Assembly: GCF_020740795.1 (NCBI RefSeq)
Contig: NC_067312.1
Span: forward strand, 44,602,405-44,666,404
Reading direction: 5' to 3'
DNA length: 64,000 nucleotides
DNA from: Apus apus
Taxonomy: Eukaryota; Chordata; Aves; Apodiformes; Apodidae
Translations under genes and position numbers: made by a program
In this document: piece by piece, positions 25,525-37,600 of the stretch
Position numbering within the stretch: the first letter of the stretch is position 1
Layout of the letters: each line of letters starts with the position of its first letter
The notes under the pieces: model-generated
The model's database searches: none
Told to the model about the DNA's origin: nothing
Seen by the model: only the letters and a program-made list of their open reading frames with translations

Positions 25525-25619
25525 TTAATTAGTAATCACCGTGTCAGCAGTTGCATTCTTTTCCAGTTCCAGTGCATATGGGTTATACTCCTCTTCAAGT
25601 TTTCTCTTCCAGATTTTAA
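25525..25619 (-). CDS. SECISBP2: SECISBP2 exon 17 (stop)
   Basis: Acceptor TTTCCTAG. Encodes [20 protein letters not shown], then ATADTVITN and TAA. It parallels the mammalian IEIWKKHLEAYSG ... LELEE end but is diverged after it. Confidence 0.88.
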
Positions 25620-28600
25620 CTAGGAAATATTAGAATTAAAAGAGAAAACATACACACACACAAAAAAACCAACCAACAAATAGGTTACTGTATAATACTT
25701 AAGGAAAAACTTAAAATAAAAAGTGACACCAATTCTCTACTTCCCCCTCAAAGTAAATGCTGAGATAAATTGGCACATGAGCATGTTGGTGTGTACACCA
25801 TGCAACATCAGATGATGCATGAAAGAATACTTCAGGACTGACTGGATCCATTTAGGTCCTTACGTCCAACCCCACCTCAAGTAAGACTAACCCTGAAGGT
25901 GGATCCAACTTTAAAAAAACTCTGAATTTTTCAAAACTTTCACAGAGTATCTGTGATTGTTGTTGTCTGGTAATTGTACAAGTGGAGCTGGAGGAATGTG
26001 TTTCTAGAAGTGAAAGGCCTTTACAAAACTAGAATACTTATGGACAAGAAGATGCATCTCCCAACAGACTTGAATACAAAGACTTAAGTCTGCCATAGTT
26101 ACAGACTATGAACTTCTAGAAGAAAACTTGGGAGATTTTTTTAACAAATAGGAATAATAAGGAAATCTGTCAAACCCCAATGGACAAAGCAATGAGTACC
26201 ACCTGTCATCAGTGGATTTCAGAGAGGAACTTTATGTAAGACCTTCTCAGCAAAAGCTCACCTTAGGTTTTCAAAATTAGAGGAGCAGGGAGAAATAACA
26301 GAAAAGCATTATTTCCCCCCTTACTAATCACTAATGTGTCAGGTGTCATCTGTTTCACTGATAATGGAAAAACTGAAGAATGTTTTGCCATCAAACAACC
26401 AAAAAACAAGTGAGTAAATACTTACTATAATTTGGAACATCCTCATCAGAGTCCTTGGAAGACATTTTACCCATTTCTGAGAAGCTATTTTTTTCATAGT
26501 CAGTGGTTAAGATGCTGGGTTGGCTTTCTCTTAGTCGTCCTTCAGCTTCTTCCTCTAAAGCTGCTACCATATCTTCGTAGGCCTTCCTGGCCTCTGTTGT
26601 CAGTTGTACCATCCTATGAAAATGATCCTATGGAAATACAAAATATTAGGAGAGCTTAAATCCTACAGGAAGTTTCAACATTTCCATGAATTAAAATCTC
26701 CATCTGTAAAGAATATTCCTTATTCAGAACATGTATGTTCATATGGAAAAGGAGCTGCTAAGTATGTATAAAGACACAAAACCCAAACAATTTATAAGCA
26801 TTTATGGAAACACCAATTCTCTTAGAAAAAACATTTTGGAAAGAGATATAGATGGAGAGGATGTCAGGAATAGATAGACAAACTATGTTTTTGAAAAGTG
26901 CTGAGTGGCTGTAATTCTAAAGTCAACTTTTCGTATAAGCCTGGGACAAAGACTGCAAGTGTGCAAAAGCAAAACAAACAAAACCTTAAAGTCAGAGTAT
27001 TTTTTCTCCCTGGCTTACAGGTAAAAAGTAAAAATCAAAACCAGGAACCTACATATTTCATCTTACCTGAGCTCCATCATAACTAAAAATCCCCACTACA
27101 CTCACAGGCACTGCTTTGTTCAAACAGCGGCCCAGGGCCTTGCGATTAAGGGCGAACACAAATGGGATATTCTGTTCACAGGCACAGTTGATAATGTTGT
27201 GTAGAGTCTCATCCAACCCACCTGGAGAGGACACAGAATTAGCAAAGATTTACACTATTCAAGCTGATGATAACTAAAAGATGGTACTGTTAAAAGATGG
27301 CAAAAAATATCCCAAGATTACAGGTGCATTCTGAAATTACATGCATTACATAGGGAAAAAACTGACAAGGATCTCAATAATAGTGTTAGATGTCCACTGT
27401 TAGAGGAGAATTTGACATGTTTTTCCTAATTAGCAGTGTCCTTAGACTGCTACTATTCTGTATTTTTTTTTTTATGTAGTATAGTCTAATCTAGTAGTAA
27501 AAATACAACATAGCTGCTAAGAGATGATTAGAAGTTAAAAGAAGGTCATGACAATACTTAAACAAATTTTGAACAATCACAAACAACTTATTGTCAGTCT
27601 GTGACCTAAAAGAAACTGATACATAGCAAGATTTCTTGTGGTGGCACAGCTGGCATCAGTAACCTTTGTCTCTTCTCAGCTCTGCCAGTGCAGTCTTTCA
27701 TGCAGCTGCACTATAGAGATCCTAGTTTCAGACTTCCCCCACCCCATAGTCTTGGCTCAGCTCACACTTCAGCCACAGAGCAGTAAAAATCTGAAGGCAG
27801 GCATCTTTTTATGCGTAGATTTCAAAGGCTACTCAAACAAGTTCTGCTGATAATAACACTGCTGCCAGTATCTCAAGTCTGTTTCTTCCTACTTCTTTTA
27901 TTAAATGAACATAAATGTATTTTTAAACATAGTTACCCTTTGACTGAATCTTTTCACAGTTAGGTGAGATGATGACACATTTCAGTTTTTTCAGCTTCAG
28001 GTGTTTCAGAACTTCTCTAAGACCCATAACAAGCCGGCGTTTTATCTTGGCCTTTACTGGGTCTTTCTGATACAAGCGATCTTGGAAGCGCACCAGTTCT
28101 TTTAACAGATCTGTCACACAACTGTCAACTTCTTTACTAAGTACCTGGCTGCAATAACTGGAATAAATAAATTGATTAAATGTTAAAATCCCTACAAGTA
28201 TGTAACACAAATATGTAATATATAAAATACATAGTTTACCTCTATTATGTCTTTTTTTTTCTGTCTCCATTGCAAACTCACTTACATACATGAAAAGAAA
28301 AATCGACAAAATATTTCTTTTTCAGCTGCTGAGAACTTACACAAAGTTTTGTTACTTGTGGTATCTGGCCCCCGGTCAAACTATACTAAAAACAGATATA
28401 CATACATACATACCATAAACCTATGTATGTATATTTTGTACCAATAAATATTTATACATGTTTTTCTATTGAAGCTATTTTCTGAAGGCATTTATTTTAA
28501 CCTATATAATGTAAGTACAACAACCAAAATATACAACTCTATTTCTATAAATACAAGCCTACTTAAAACAAAGATGGCAATTTGAAGTAAATTCCTCTTC

Positions 28601-31600
28601 CCCTGGTTCATATTTTATGTCTATCATCCTATTTCACTTATCAATACTACAATACACTTATCATAAGATAAAGATAAAAATGGATGTACCTCAACCTTCT
28701 AGTATTCTCTTGGAATGATCAAGGTTCTAAATTATTTACCCACCCAATTTTTAACACAAAGAACTGTTCAGGTCTTAAAGAGAAAAAATAAAATCTCAAC
28801 TGCACAGTCAACAGAAAGATACCAAGTGACATAACATTATGAGAAGAGACCACAAGATCTGGATATGAGAGATACAGTTATCTTAAAAGTTCTATTTAAG
28901 TTATGAGAGTTTTTGTTTATTATTTCCAGTTGCTCTCACTAAGTCTCAGAGACAAGTTTACTAGACACTGAAAATCTAATCTAAAGATATTTCAAGCTTT
29001 GCTCAATGCTTTACTTCCTTTAACAGGTTGCTCTGTGCATATTCAATCCAAACTGTACTTTCAGTATGACAGTGTTATATGGACATAAATTAAGTCATTT
29101 TTAATGCAATTCAAACTTAAATTAGAGCTAACACATGGCATCAAGAAGATAAAGAATGGCTGTGTCAATGTTAACCTTTACTATAATATGAACTGCAAAA
29201 AGGCCAGTGGTGCCTTTATGGGAGGAAAACAAAGTTAAAACACTGTTTACCTAAAGTAACTGTTCTACACTCTCATGACTGGATCTCTTCACCTCTTCAC
29301 ATATAGTAATGACTATTTCTTCTTTTATAAGGAAACATGCATACCTATCTGTTTAAACAAAACTGAGTATGTTTGTACATCATCACCCATAAATCTCCCC
29401 TCTACTTCTCTGCCCAGCCACAGTATGAAAGTGTCATCTGGCTAGTCACATTCTTTACATATTTGCCTTTTGGTCTGGCAGTGGAAAACCAAAGTACACA
29501 CTAAGTAAGGTGTACTACTCTTTTTCTTAAACATTAAGCTTGTACTACACTTATTTAAAATAAGGTACTTGAACAGCAGCTCCTTTTCCTTCCTTAGCCT
29601 CAAATTAATTAATTTATTTATTCCACTAAGAAACACATATTTTGAAATAAGAATTACAACAATGTACAGACTATTTCTCTGGGTATCATTTCTTTGTGCC
29701 AGCTTACAAAAAAACTGAGAAATAAAATGAAAACCTTCAGTCTAAACTACAGTTAAGTCTTCAGTCTAAACTACAGTTAAGTCTTGCACAGAATGCAAGT
29801 ATCTTGTTTGAAAAATGCTGTATCTGTGGTACTGTGAAAAAAACATGTATCAATACAATCAATACTTACTCTCTAAAATTCCTACTATGGATTTTTGGAA
29901 GACTGGAGGTTAGCTGCTTTGAAGTAATAGAACCTTCTGTAGATTTGCTGATCCCTGTGTTCTCCAGAAACCCTTCAACAACTTGTGTTACTGGAAGAGC
30001 TATCATATAAATAAAGGTATTTCAATAAAAAGACAGACTAAAAAGCACTGTGAAGAGAATAACTAGTCAAGTATCTCCTGAAGAGTTATTACTTCAGTAT
30101 TTCAACAGTCTGTGGCAGTAGGGGAAAATATAATACATATTTTATCTCTTAGGTTTTATTGTTGTACCTCTTCTTGAACAGATTGCCAGAGAGATACAGC
30201 GATTCTCACCAGGACCCAGCAGGCATAAAAGTGTGGAACAGTAATCAGAATCCCTCAAATACATTGATTATCAGCTTTGGCACATTTTAAACTCTAGATA
30301 AGCCCAAGCTGAATCTCAGAAAATCCCAAAATTACTTCTTTCATTTGGCACTATTCGATATACATTTTTGAAAGTACTCCCAAATCATCATCTACATACT
30401 GTATTGTAGACTTCCCTTCAAAGATACCTGCTTGAGTATCCTGTAGAAGCGTTTCATCTTCAGTAGTATTTTCTGCAGACTGACAAGTATTTTCTTCATC
30501 TTTTGGTACTGCTGTCTGTTCTAGTAGGTGTTGCTGTTTTCGTTGTTCTCTTTCTTTCAGAATGATCTAAATACACGCACACACACACACACATATATAT
30601 GAAAACAAAATTAATTCAATGCCACATAGATAACAAAGCAATTTATCTTACCAAGTCTTTACATACAGTCCCTAAATCTACAAAGAAAAATATTTTTTAC
30701 CTTGATTACCAGTGTTGGGGTGGACAAAATAATTACTAGGGGTCAACTACAAGGGCAAAACATAAGTTAAAGCAATTAACTGCTTTAATGCAGAGTAGCA
30801 GGTGAAAAAGTCAACCTTTTTGTATTTCTTCTTCAGACTGCTAATTTGTAGCAACACAACCAAACGCACAAGTACATACATACACACATATATATATGTA
30901 CACACACACAATAACTCTTCACTCTTATTCCCTTGATAAAAGTCACTCCAATAGGTTGTTGTTTCTGAATTTGTTGGTTGAAGAAAAAGAGAAGAAATTA
31001 CCATGGATAGCTAAGCCATATAGGACATGAAAGGGTAAGGGGGAAGTGGGAAGGGAGAAGTGGGAAGGAGGAAGTGGGGAGGGGAAGTAGGAAGGGGGAA
31101 GTTAGGACATATGGTGGATCCAAACATGCTACCATAGGTGAAAGCAATAATCCGGTTCCTAAAACTCATCTTCCTTCTCTGTTTTTATAGCTGCTAAGAA
31201 GCAGTTGTTGTGTATATGACGGCTAGCTCAGCTAATCTACCCAAAATCTGTAATTAATTACACTACAGTATCTAATTGCACAAGTAAATTTCTCCATTGG
31301 CATTTGTCAAAGATGAACAAAGAACAAAAATAAGCACTCTACCATACTCAGAATACAGATACTACACAAAGCAATCTTTTGTCTTCTCAGACCTACTGTG
31401 GAAAACAGATGGCATGAAGATAGAACAGCCAGAAGACAGTCATTAGTATCACTCCCCAAAGTCTGTTACATGTTATTTTTATTGTACACTTCTCAAATTC
31501 AATTAAGCAGTACAGAATGACTACTGAACTACCTTCTCTAGCTCCTTAAGAATTGTTCTAGATCAAAAAGTGGCCTAATGATGGAGTGGAACCTCAAAAT

Positions 31601-34600
31601 CCTCTGTACAGAAAACATGACAGGAAGCAATGTGAGTAGGCAAAGAGGGAAGATCGAAGAGAAACTGCCAGGAGGATCTAACACTAGTTGCTGAAGAACT
31701 GAGTTAAGTTCTGACTTGGAAGAGGAAGAGCACAGAAACATTAATAAATACTACCTACTACCACTACTGTGTTCAATCCATTCTCCCCAGTCCTGCAAAT
31801 AAGTATATCTTGTCCAAACAAAGACTTTTTTTGATGTCCCCCTGTACCAATGCTGTGTGGACACTTTTGTAGTGGCACTTCTTCAGCTATTAAGTGATAC
31901 AAGTCAGAAAATATATTTTTTGGAATATTTATAGGCTATTCAGCAAGACTATGGATACATCATAGGATATTCATTAGTAAATTCAATAGAAATATAGCCT
32001 AATAAAAGCTTACTAAAATAATGAATTTGCTATACTAATGGTTGCTTTTAAAACAACATGCTTTGTGAAACTATCAGTCAACTATGCCAAGCATCCTGTA
32101 GGTTGTGATAACATTAAGTCTTCTAAGACCCTGTGGAGCCTACAGACAACAGTTATGTGGACTCTGACCCACCTGGGCAATCTACCAGCTGGAGACTGGA
32201 GACAGGACCAGGACGAGAGACCAGGACAAAGACGACAAAGGACTAGAATCAACAAAGACCCCCACAGGAGACCCTCGAGCATGCATAATTACAAAGATAG
32301 CCAATTCCAGGAAATATAATGACTATGTAAAAGAATTCTGGGAACCCATTGACATGGAACTTAATATGCATGTTTTTGGTGTATATTAGTCGGGGTGTTT
32401 CATTAACTTATCGGAGCACTCATGGTGGAGAATCCCCAGTGCTGCCCAGCACTGCAATAAAGAATGCCTGCTCAATAACAGCTTGTTTGTTGTTATTGGG
32501 TCTTTACCTCGGAATCCCTACCCAGCCGCACCCAGCCTCCCACTTCGGTGAGGAGTGTTAGAAAGCAAGGGGGTTTGGAAGCTCCGAAATTTTTGTTTCA
32601 CTACCCTGTCATCCCAGGCTCCCACCTCCCCTTTTTTAAACCAAGGAAAGCTAAAATTGAATTTAGCCAAGTGGATGCTGAGACGCAGATCTGCATACCA
32701 GATTTTTTAACAGACTCAGAGAATAATAGTGAAGTTGCATCAGCCTACACTGTACTATTTAAGGTAAAAATATGAGCACCTTTTTAAGAGGTGTCGGTCT
32801 CTTTGCCTTAGGGACTTCTCTCTGCTTCCCTTTCTTTACCAAAGGAGCACTGGAATCCAAAGGGTTATGAGGCATCTTTCCTTGGTTTAACCAGTGACTT
32901 CTTGTGGCTGCAGCAGGTTCCTTAGAAAGCAATGGTATGGTACCACCAACTGAAATTAAAAAAAGCACAACAAAACAGTCTGCGTCAGACAACTACAATA
33001 AATACCTAAACTAGAATCCAATGCAAGTTTAATGACTGGATTAGGACTAGTGTACACATACTAAATTTGTGTGGTGTTGCTATTAAGAATACTTATATGT
33101 AATCCCATGTCATTAAACAATGTTATTAAACAGATACTCCACCAAAAACATGAACATGTCTTTTAAGATACAACTAGAATCACAAGCTCTGACCCTGAAC
33201 TCTCAAAGGCAGAATTTGGCACAACAGTGCATTCCATGCTACCTTCAACACCACACCATGCCAGTTTGCTAAACCTTCAAGAATGTCCATGTTTCTCGAC
33301 AATGGTACTTCATCCTCCACGGATTCTGTACCACGATAAGATAAATCCTGAGTGGCAGTACTGCAGATTTTAGATTTAATTGTTGTAAATAATCTGGACC
33401 ACATACTCTTACAATTTGTTACACGTTAATGAAGCTGGATGAAGTTCATTTGCAGGTGAGAAATCAGTAATTCAAAGCTACATCTAAGTCTCTATTGCTT
33501 AGCCAGCATAGGTCTCTGGAGATGTTTACTTTATTTTTGAGAGGCTTCACAGCATAAAAGCTTAAAATGACTGGCCAGGTCACTGAACCTGGACCTTTTA
33601 CATCACAACATCACATCCTAAAAAATACCCTTCTTTTTCAACTGGTATCAGTAGGAATGGCTGTATCATGTGAGAGCACTTCAGTTACCTGCTCTATAAA
33701 CAAGGTTACATTAGCAAGTCAGTGAAGAGGATGACTTAAGTATCAGTGGAATGAACTTGGCACTTTTGTGCCTCAGGCAACCACATTTCTCTAAAAACCA
33801 CCCAAAGCTTCTTGTGGTTTTTCTTGAACCATATTCATTTACTGCTTTCAAAGTATTATATGCTGATTCTCCAACACCACTAAGGTACTATTAGCATAAA
33901 CAGTTTTCTTCCTAAAATTGCTACACTGCAACTTTTCTTTTTCTTTGTGTAACAATGGCAATCTGAGAACACTGCCAAGAATAGTGTGAAGTAAGTTAGC
34001 AGAGGTGGCTACAAGAACTGAAGCTGGGTTTGAAGAAATATGTACGTATACATCCTGCAGACACATGATATTTCCTTCATTGCGTACATCACCTTTTCAT
34101 TTCAATTTCACAGCATTCTCACATTCCCGAACTTTATGGCTTTATCAGTGTGCTGTTTTGCACAGTTGACATATTTTCAAAATGTAATATATATTGAAAT
34201 AATTACTGCTTTACTATGCTGCTCCATCCATACATTATTTACCAAATGAAGCAGTACATTAAATGAAATAACTGTCTGCAGTCACACTCCTCAGAGCCCT
34301 TCTTGCTCAGTGTGCTTCTGTTCTGGTTACAGAGGTCAGCACAATAACACTTCACAAACTAAGTTACATTTTGGAACACACCAATTTAATGGGTGAATCA
34401 TAGAATCATAGAATCATAGGGGTTGGAAGGGACCTTGAAAGATCATCTAGTCCAACCCCCCCGCCAGAGCAGGGTCACCTAGAGTACATCACACAGGAAG
34501 GCGTCCAGGCGGGTTTTGAATGTCTCCAGAGAAGGAGACTCCACGACCTCTCTGGGCAGCCTGTTCCAGTGCTCTGTCACTCTCACAGTAAAAAATTTTT

Positions 34601-37600
34601 TTCTGATATTGACCTTAAACCTCCTATGCTCCAATTTGTATCCATTACTCCTTGTCCTATCACTGGTCATCACTGAAAAAAGCTTAACTCCATCTTCTTG
34701 ACACTCACCCTTTACGTATTTGTAAACATTGATGAGGTCACCCCTCAGTCTCCTTTTCTCCAAACTAAAGAGACCCAGCTCCCTCAGCCTTTCCTCATAA
34801 GGGAGATGTTCCACTCCCTTAATCATCTTTGTGGCTCTGCGCTGGACTCTTTCAAGCACTTCCCTGTCCTTCTTGAACTGAGGGGCCCAGAACTGGACAC
34901 AATACTCCAGATGCGGCCTCACCAATACAGAATAGAGGGGGAGGAGAACCTCTCTTGACCTACTAACCACACCCTTTCTAATACACCCCAGGATGCCATT
35001 GGCCTTCTTAGCCACAAGGGCACATTGCTGGCTCATGGTCATCCTCCTGTCTACCAGGACCCCCAGATCCCTTGCACCTACACTGCTCTCCAGCAGGTCA
35101 GCCCCCAACCTGTACTGGTGCATGACATTTTTCTTCCTCAAATGCAAAACTCTACACTTGCCCTTGTTAAACTTCATCAGGTTTTTCCCCGCCCAACTCT
35201 CCAGCCTGTCTAAGTCTCTCTGAATGGCAGCACAGCCTTCTGGTGTGTCAGCCACTCCTCCCAGCTTGGTGTCATCAGCAAACTTGCTGAGGGTACATTC
35301 TGTACCCTCATCCAGATCGTTGATGAAGATGTTGAACAACACCGGTCCCAGTACCGACCCCTGAGGGACTCCAGTAGTCACAGGCCTCCAATTAGATTCT
35401 GCCCCATTGACTACAACTCTCTGACTCCTTCCTTTCAACCAGTTCTTGATCCTCCTCACTGCCTGATCATCAAACCCATACTTGATCAACTTATCTAGAA
35501 GGATGCTGTGGGAGACGGTGTCAAATGCTTTACTGAAATCAAGATAAACCACATCCACCGCTCTACCATCATCTATCCACCTAGTAATTTCCTCATAGAA
35601 GGCTATGAGGTTAGTCAAACATGACTTCCCCTTGGTAAAACCATGTTGACTGCTCTTGATGACCCCCATCTCCTTGATATGTCTAGAGATAGTGCCAAGG
35701 ACAAGTTGTTCCATCACCTTTCCAGGGATGGAGGTGAGGCTGACCGGTCTATAGTTACCCGGGTCCTCCTTCTTGCCCTTCTTGTAAAGACTGGAGTGAC
35801 ATTTGCTATCCTCCAGTCCTCAGGCACCTCTCCTGTTACCCATGACTTATCGAAGATGATGGAGAGTGGCCTAGCAATGACCTCCGCCAGCTCCCTCAGC
35901 ACCTTTGGATGCATTTCATCCGGACCCATCGATTTATGGATGTCCAGATTACGCAACTGATCCCTAACCCAATCCTCATCTACCTGGGCAAACTCCTCCT
36001 TTATCTTGACTTCTTCTGGGGCTATATGAAACTGGGGCTCATGGGGAAAGCCTGCAGGAGTAAAGACAGAGGCAAAGAAGGCATTCAGCACCTCTGCCTT
36101 CTTTAAATCCTCTGTCACCAGGGCACCCGCCTCATTCAGCAGTGGGCCTATATTGCCTCTGGGTGAACTGAATGTCAAAAAAAAAAAAAGCAAAAAAAAA
36201 AGCAGAGGTAACATCTGTTATATTTCTAGGATATGAACATTACGTATCAGTTTTTCTTCTGTGGCAGATTCAGACACAGGCAATTTAATACTAGAAAACA
36301 GGTATTGTGATCCATACTTTTGTGCTCCATCATCTAGTCGTCAATACATGCATTGTACAATTTTATACAAACAAAACTGGTTATTAGCCAGCCAAAACTT
36401 ATCAGTCCTCTGCAGGATTGAGTTTGACTGACTCAAATGAAAAACAAAGCATAATTGCAGGAAAAAAAAAAAAAAAATAAAAATTGCAGCATCCAGTTCT
36501 AGGTACCTCAATTCAAGAGAGATATTGAGGTGCTGGAGCAAGTACAGAGGAGGGCAACAAAGATGGTGAAGGGCATAGAGAAAAAATCTTACGAAGAATG
36601 CTTGAAGGAGCTGGGAATGTTTAGCTTGAGGAAGAGGAGGCTGAGGGGAGACCTCATCAGTCTCTACAACTACCTGAAAGGTCATTGTAGAGAGGTTGGT
36701 GCTGGTCTCTTCTCACAGGTAATTCATGATAGAATAAGAGGGAAAGGCTTCAAGCTGCAACAGGGTAGGTTTAGACCAGACATTAGGCAAAATTTCTTCA
36801 CAGAGAGAGTGGTTAGACACTGGAATAGGCTGCCCACAGAGGTGGTTGAGTCACCATCCCTGGATGTGTTTAGGGGTTGTTTGGATGTGGTGTTGGTGGA
36901 TATGGTTTAGGGGAGAACTCTGTAGAGTAGGGATTATGGTTGGGCTTGGTGATACCAAGGGTGTTTTCCAACCTGAATGGTTCTATGATTCTATGAAAAG
37001 AAGTTTAAAAAGCATCTTAAAAGTTTTCTCAGTTGGTGAAAGAAAATCTCATAAATGCTTGAAAAGCTCAACTATCACAGTACACATTGTGAGATTAATT
37101 ATATTGTAATTAACTCTCTTTCAAAAATAATGATTTAAATATTTTAATGAAATAAGGAGAGAAATTTTATCATCATAAATTACTTATTATCATAAATTCC
37201 AGCAAACGTAATTCTCCTTTTGCAAAATATACTGCACTAACATAGCCAAGGCTAAATTTTGGCCTACAATGAAAATGACACTGCTATTTGCTTCTGCCTG
37301 CTGGTTATGCCTCCACAAGGTCTGAAAGAGTCTCACCACCACCAAAACCTAGGATTTAGTTAACAGTAGTTATTTCACAATTACAAAGCATGGCAGAACT
37401 CATCCACTGGCTTTGGCTGATTGACATTCATATATGACCCTTGTGTAGCCCTGAATAAGGAGCTTTTTCACTCAAGTTACAGCTATAGGGCTTCCATCAT
37501 CAGCAGAGCTTAAGAAAGCCTGTTACCATGAAGCTCCTTCCTGCAGGTTCACACCAGAGTAACACAGGCTTTTAACACAAAGCAAAAGCCTCTACAAACA

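Larger units (their letters stand above)
25620..30427 (-). other. SECISBP2: SECISBP2 introns 12-16
   Basis: Introns between exons 12 and 17 within this span (25620-26425, 26628-27066, 27222-27936, 28158-29869, 30000-30427). AT-rich; an ATAC/GTAT tetranucleotide stretch lies at about 28395-28435 and a perfect 24-bp tandem duplication at 29735-29782. No CR1 or LTR is recognised in these five introns. Confidence 0.75.
30567..32779 (-). other. SECISBP2: SECISBP2 intron 11
   Basis: Holds two CA/TA microsatellites, a GGGAAG-type minisatellite at about 31028-31105 and an LTR at about 32098-32545. No extra exon recognised. Confidence 0.75.

Noticed and set aside
28392-28440. Possible CRISPR-like direct repeats (ATACATAC / GTATGTAT)
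   Set aside because: A simple tetranucleotide microsatellite in an avian intron; there are no spacers.
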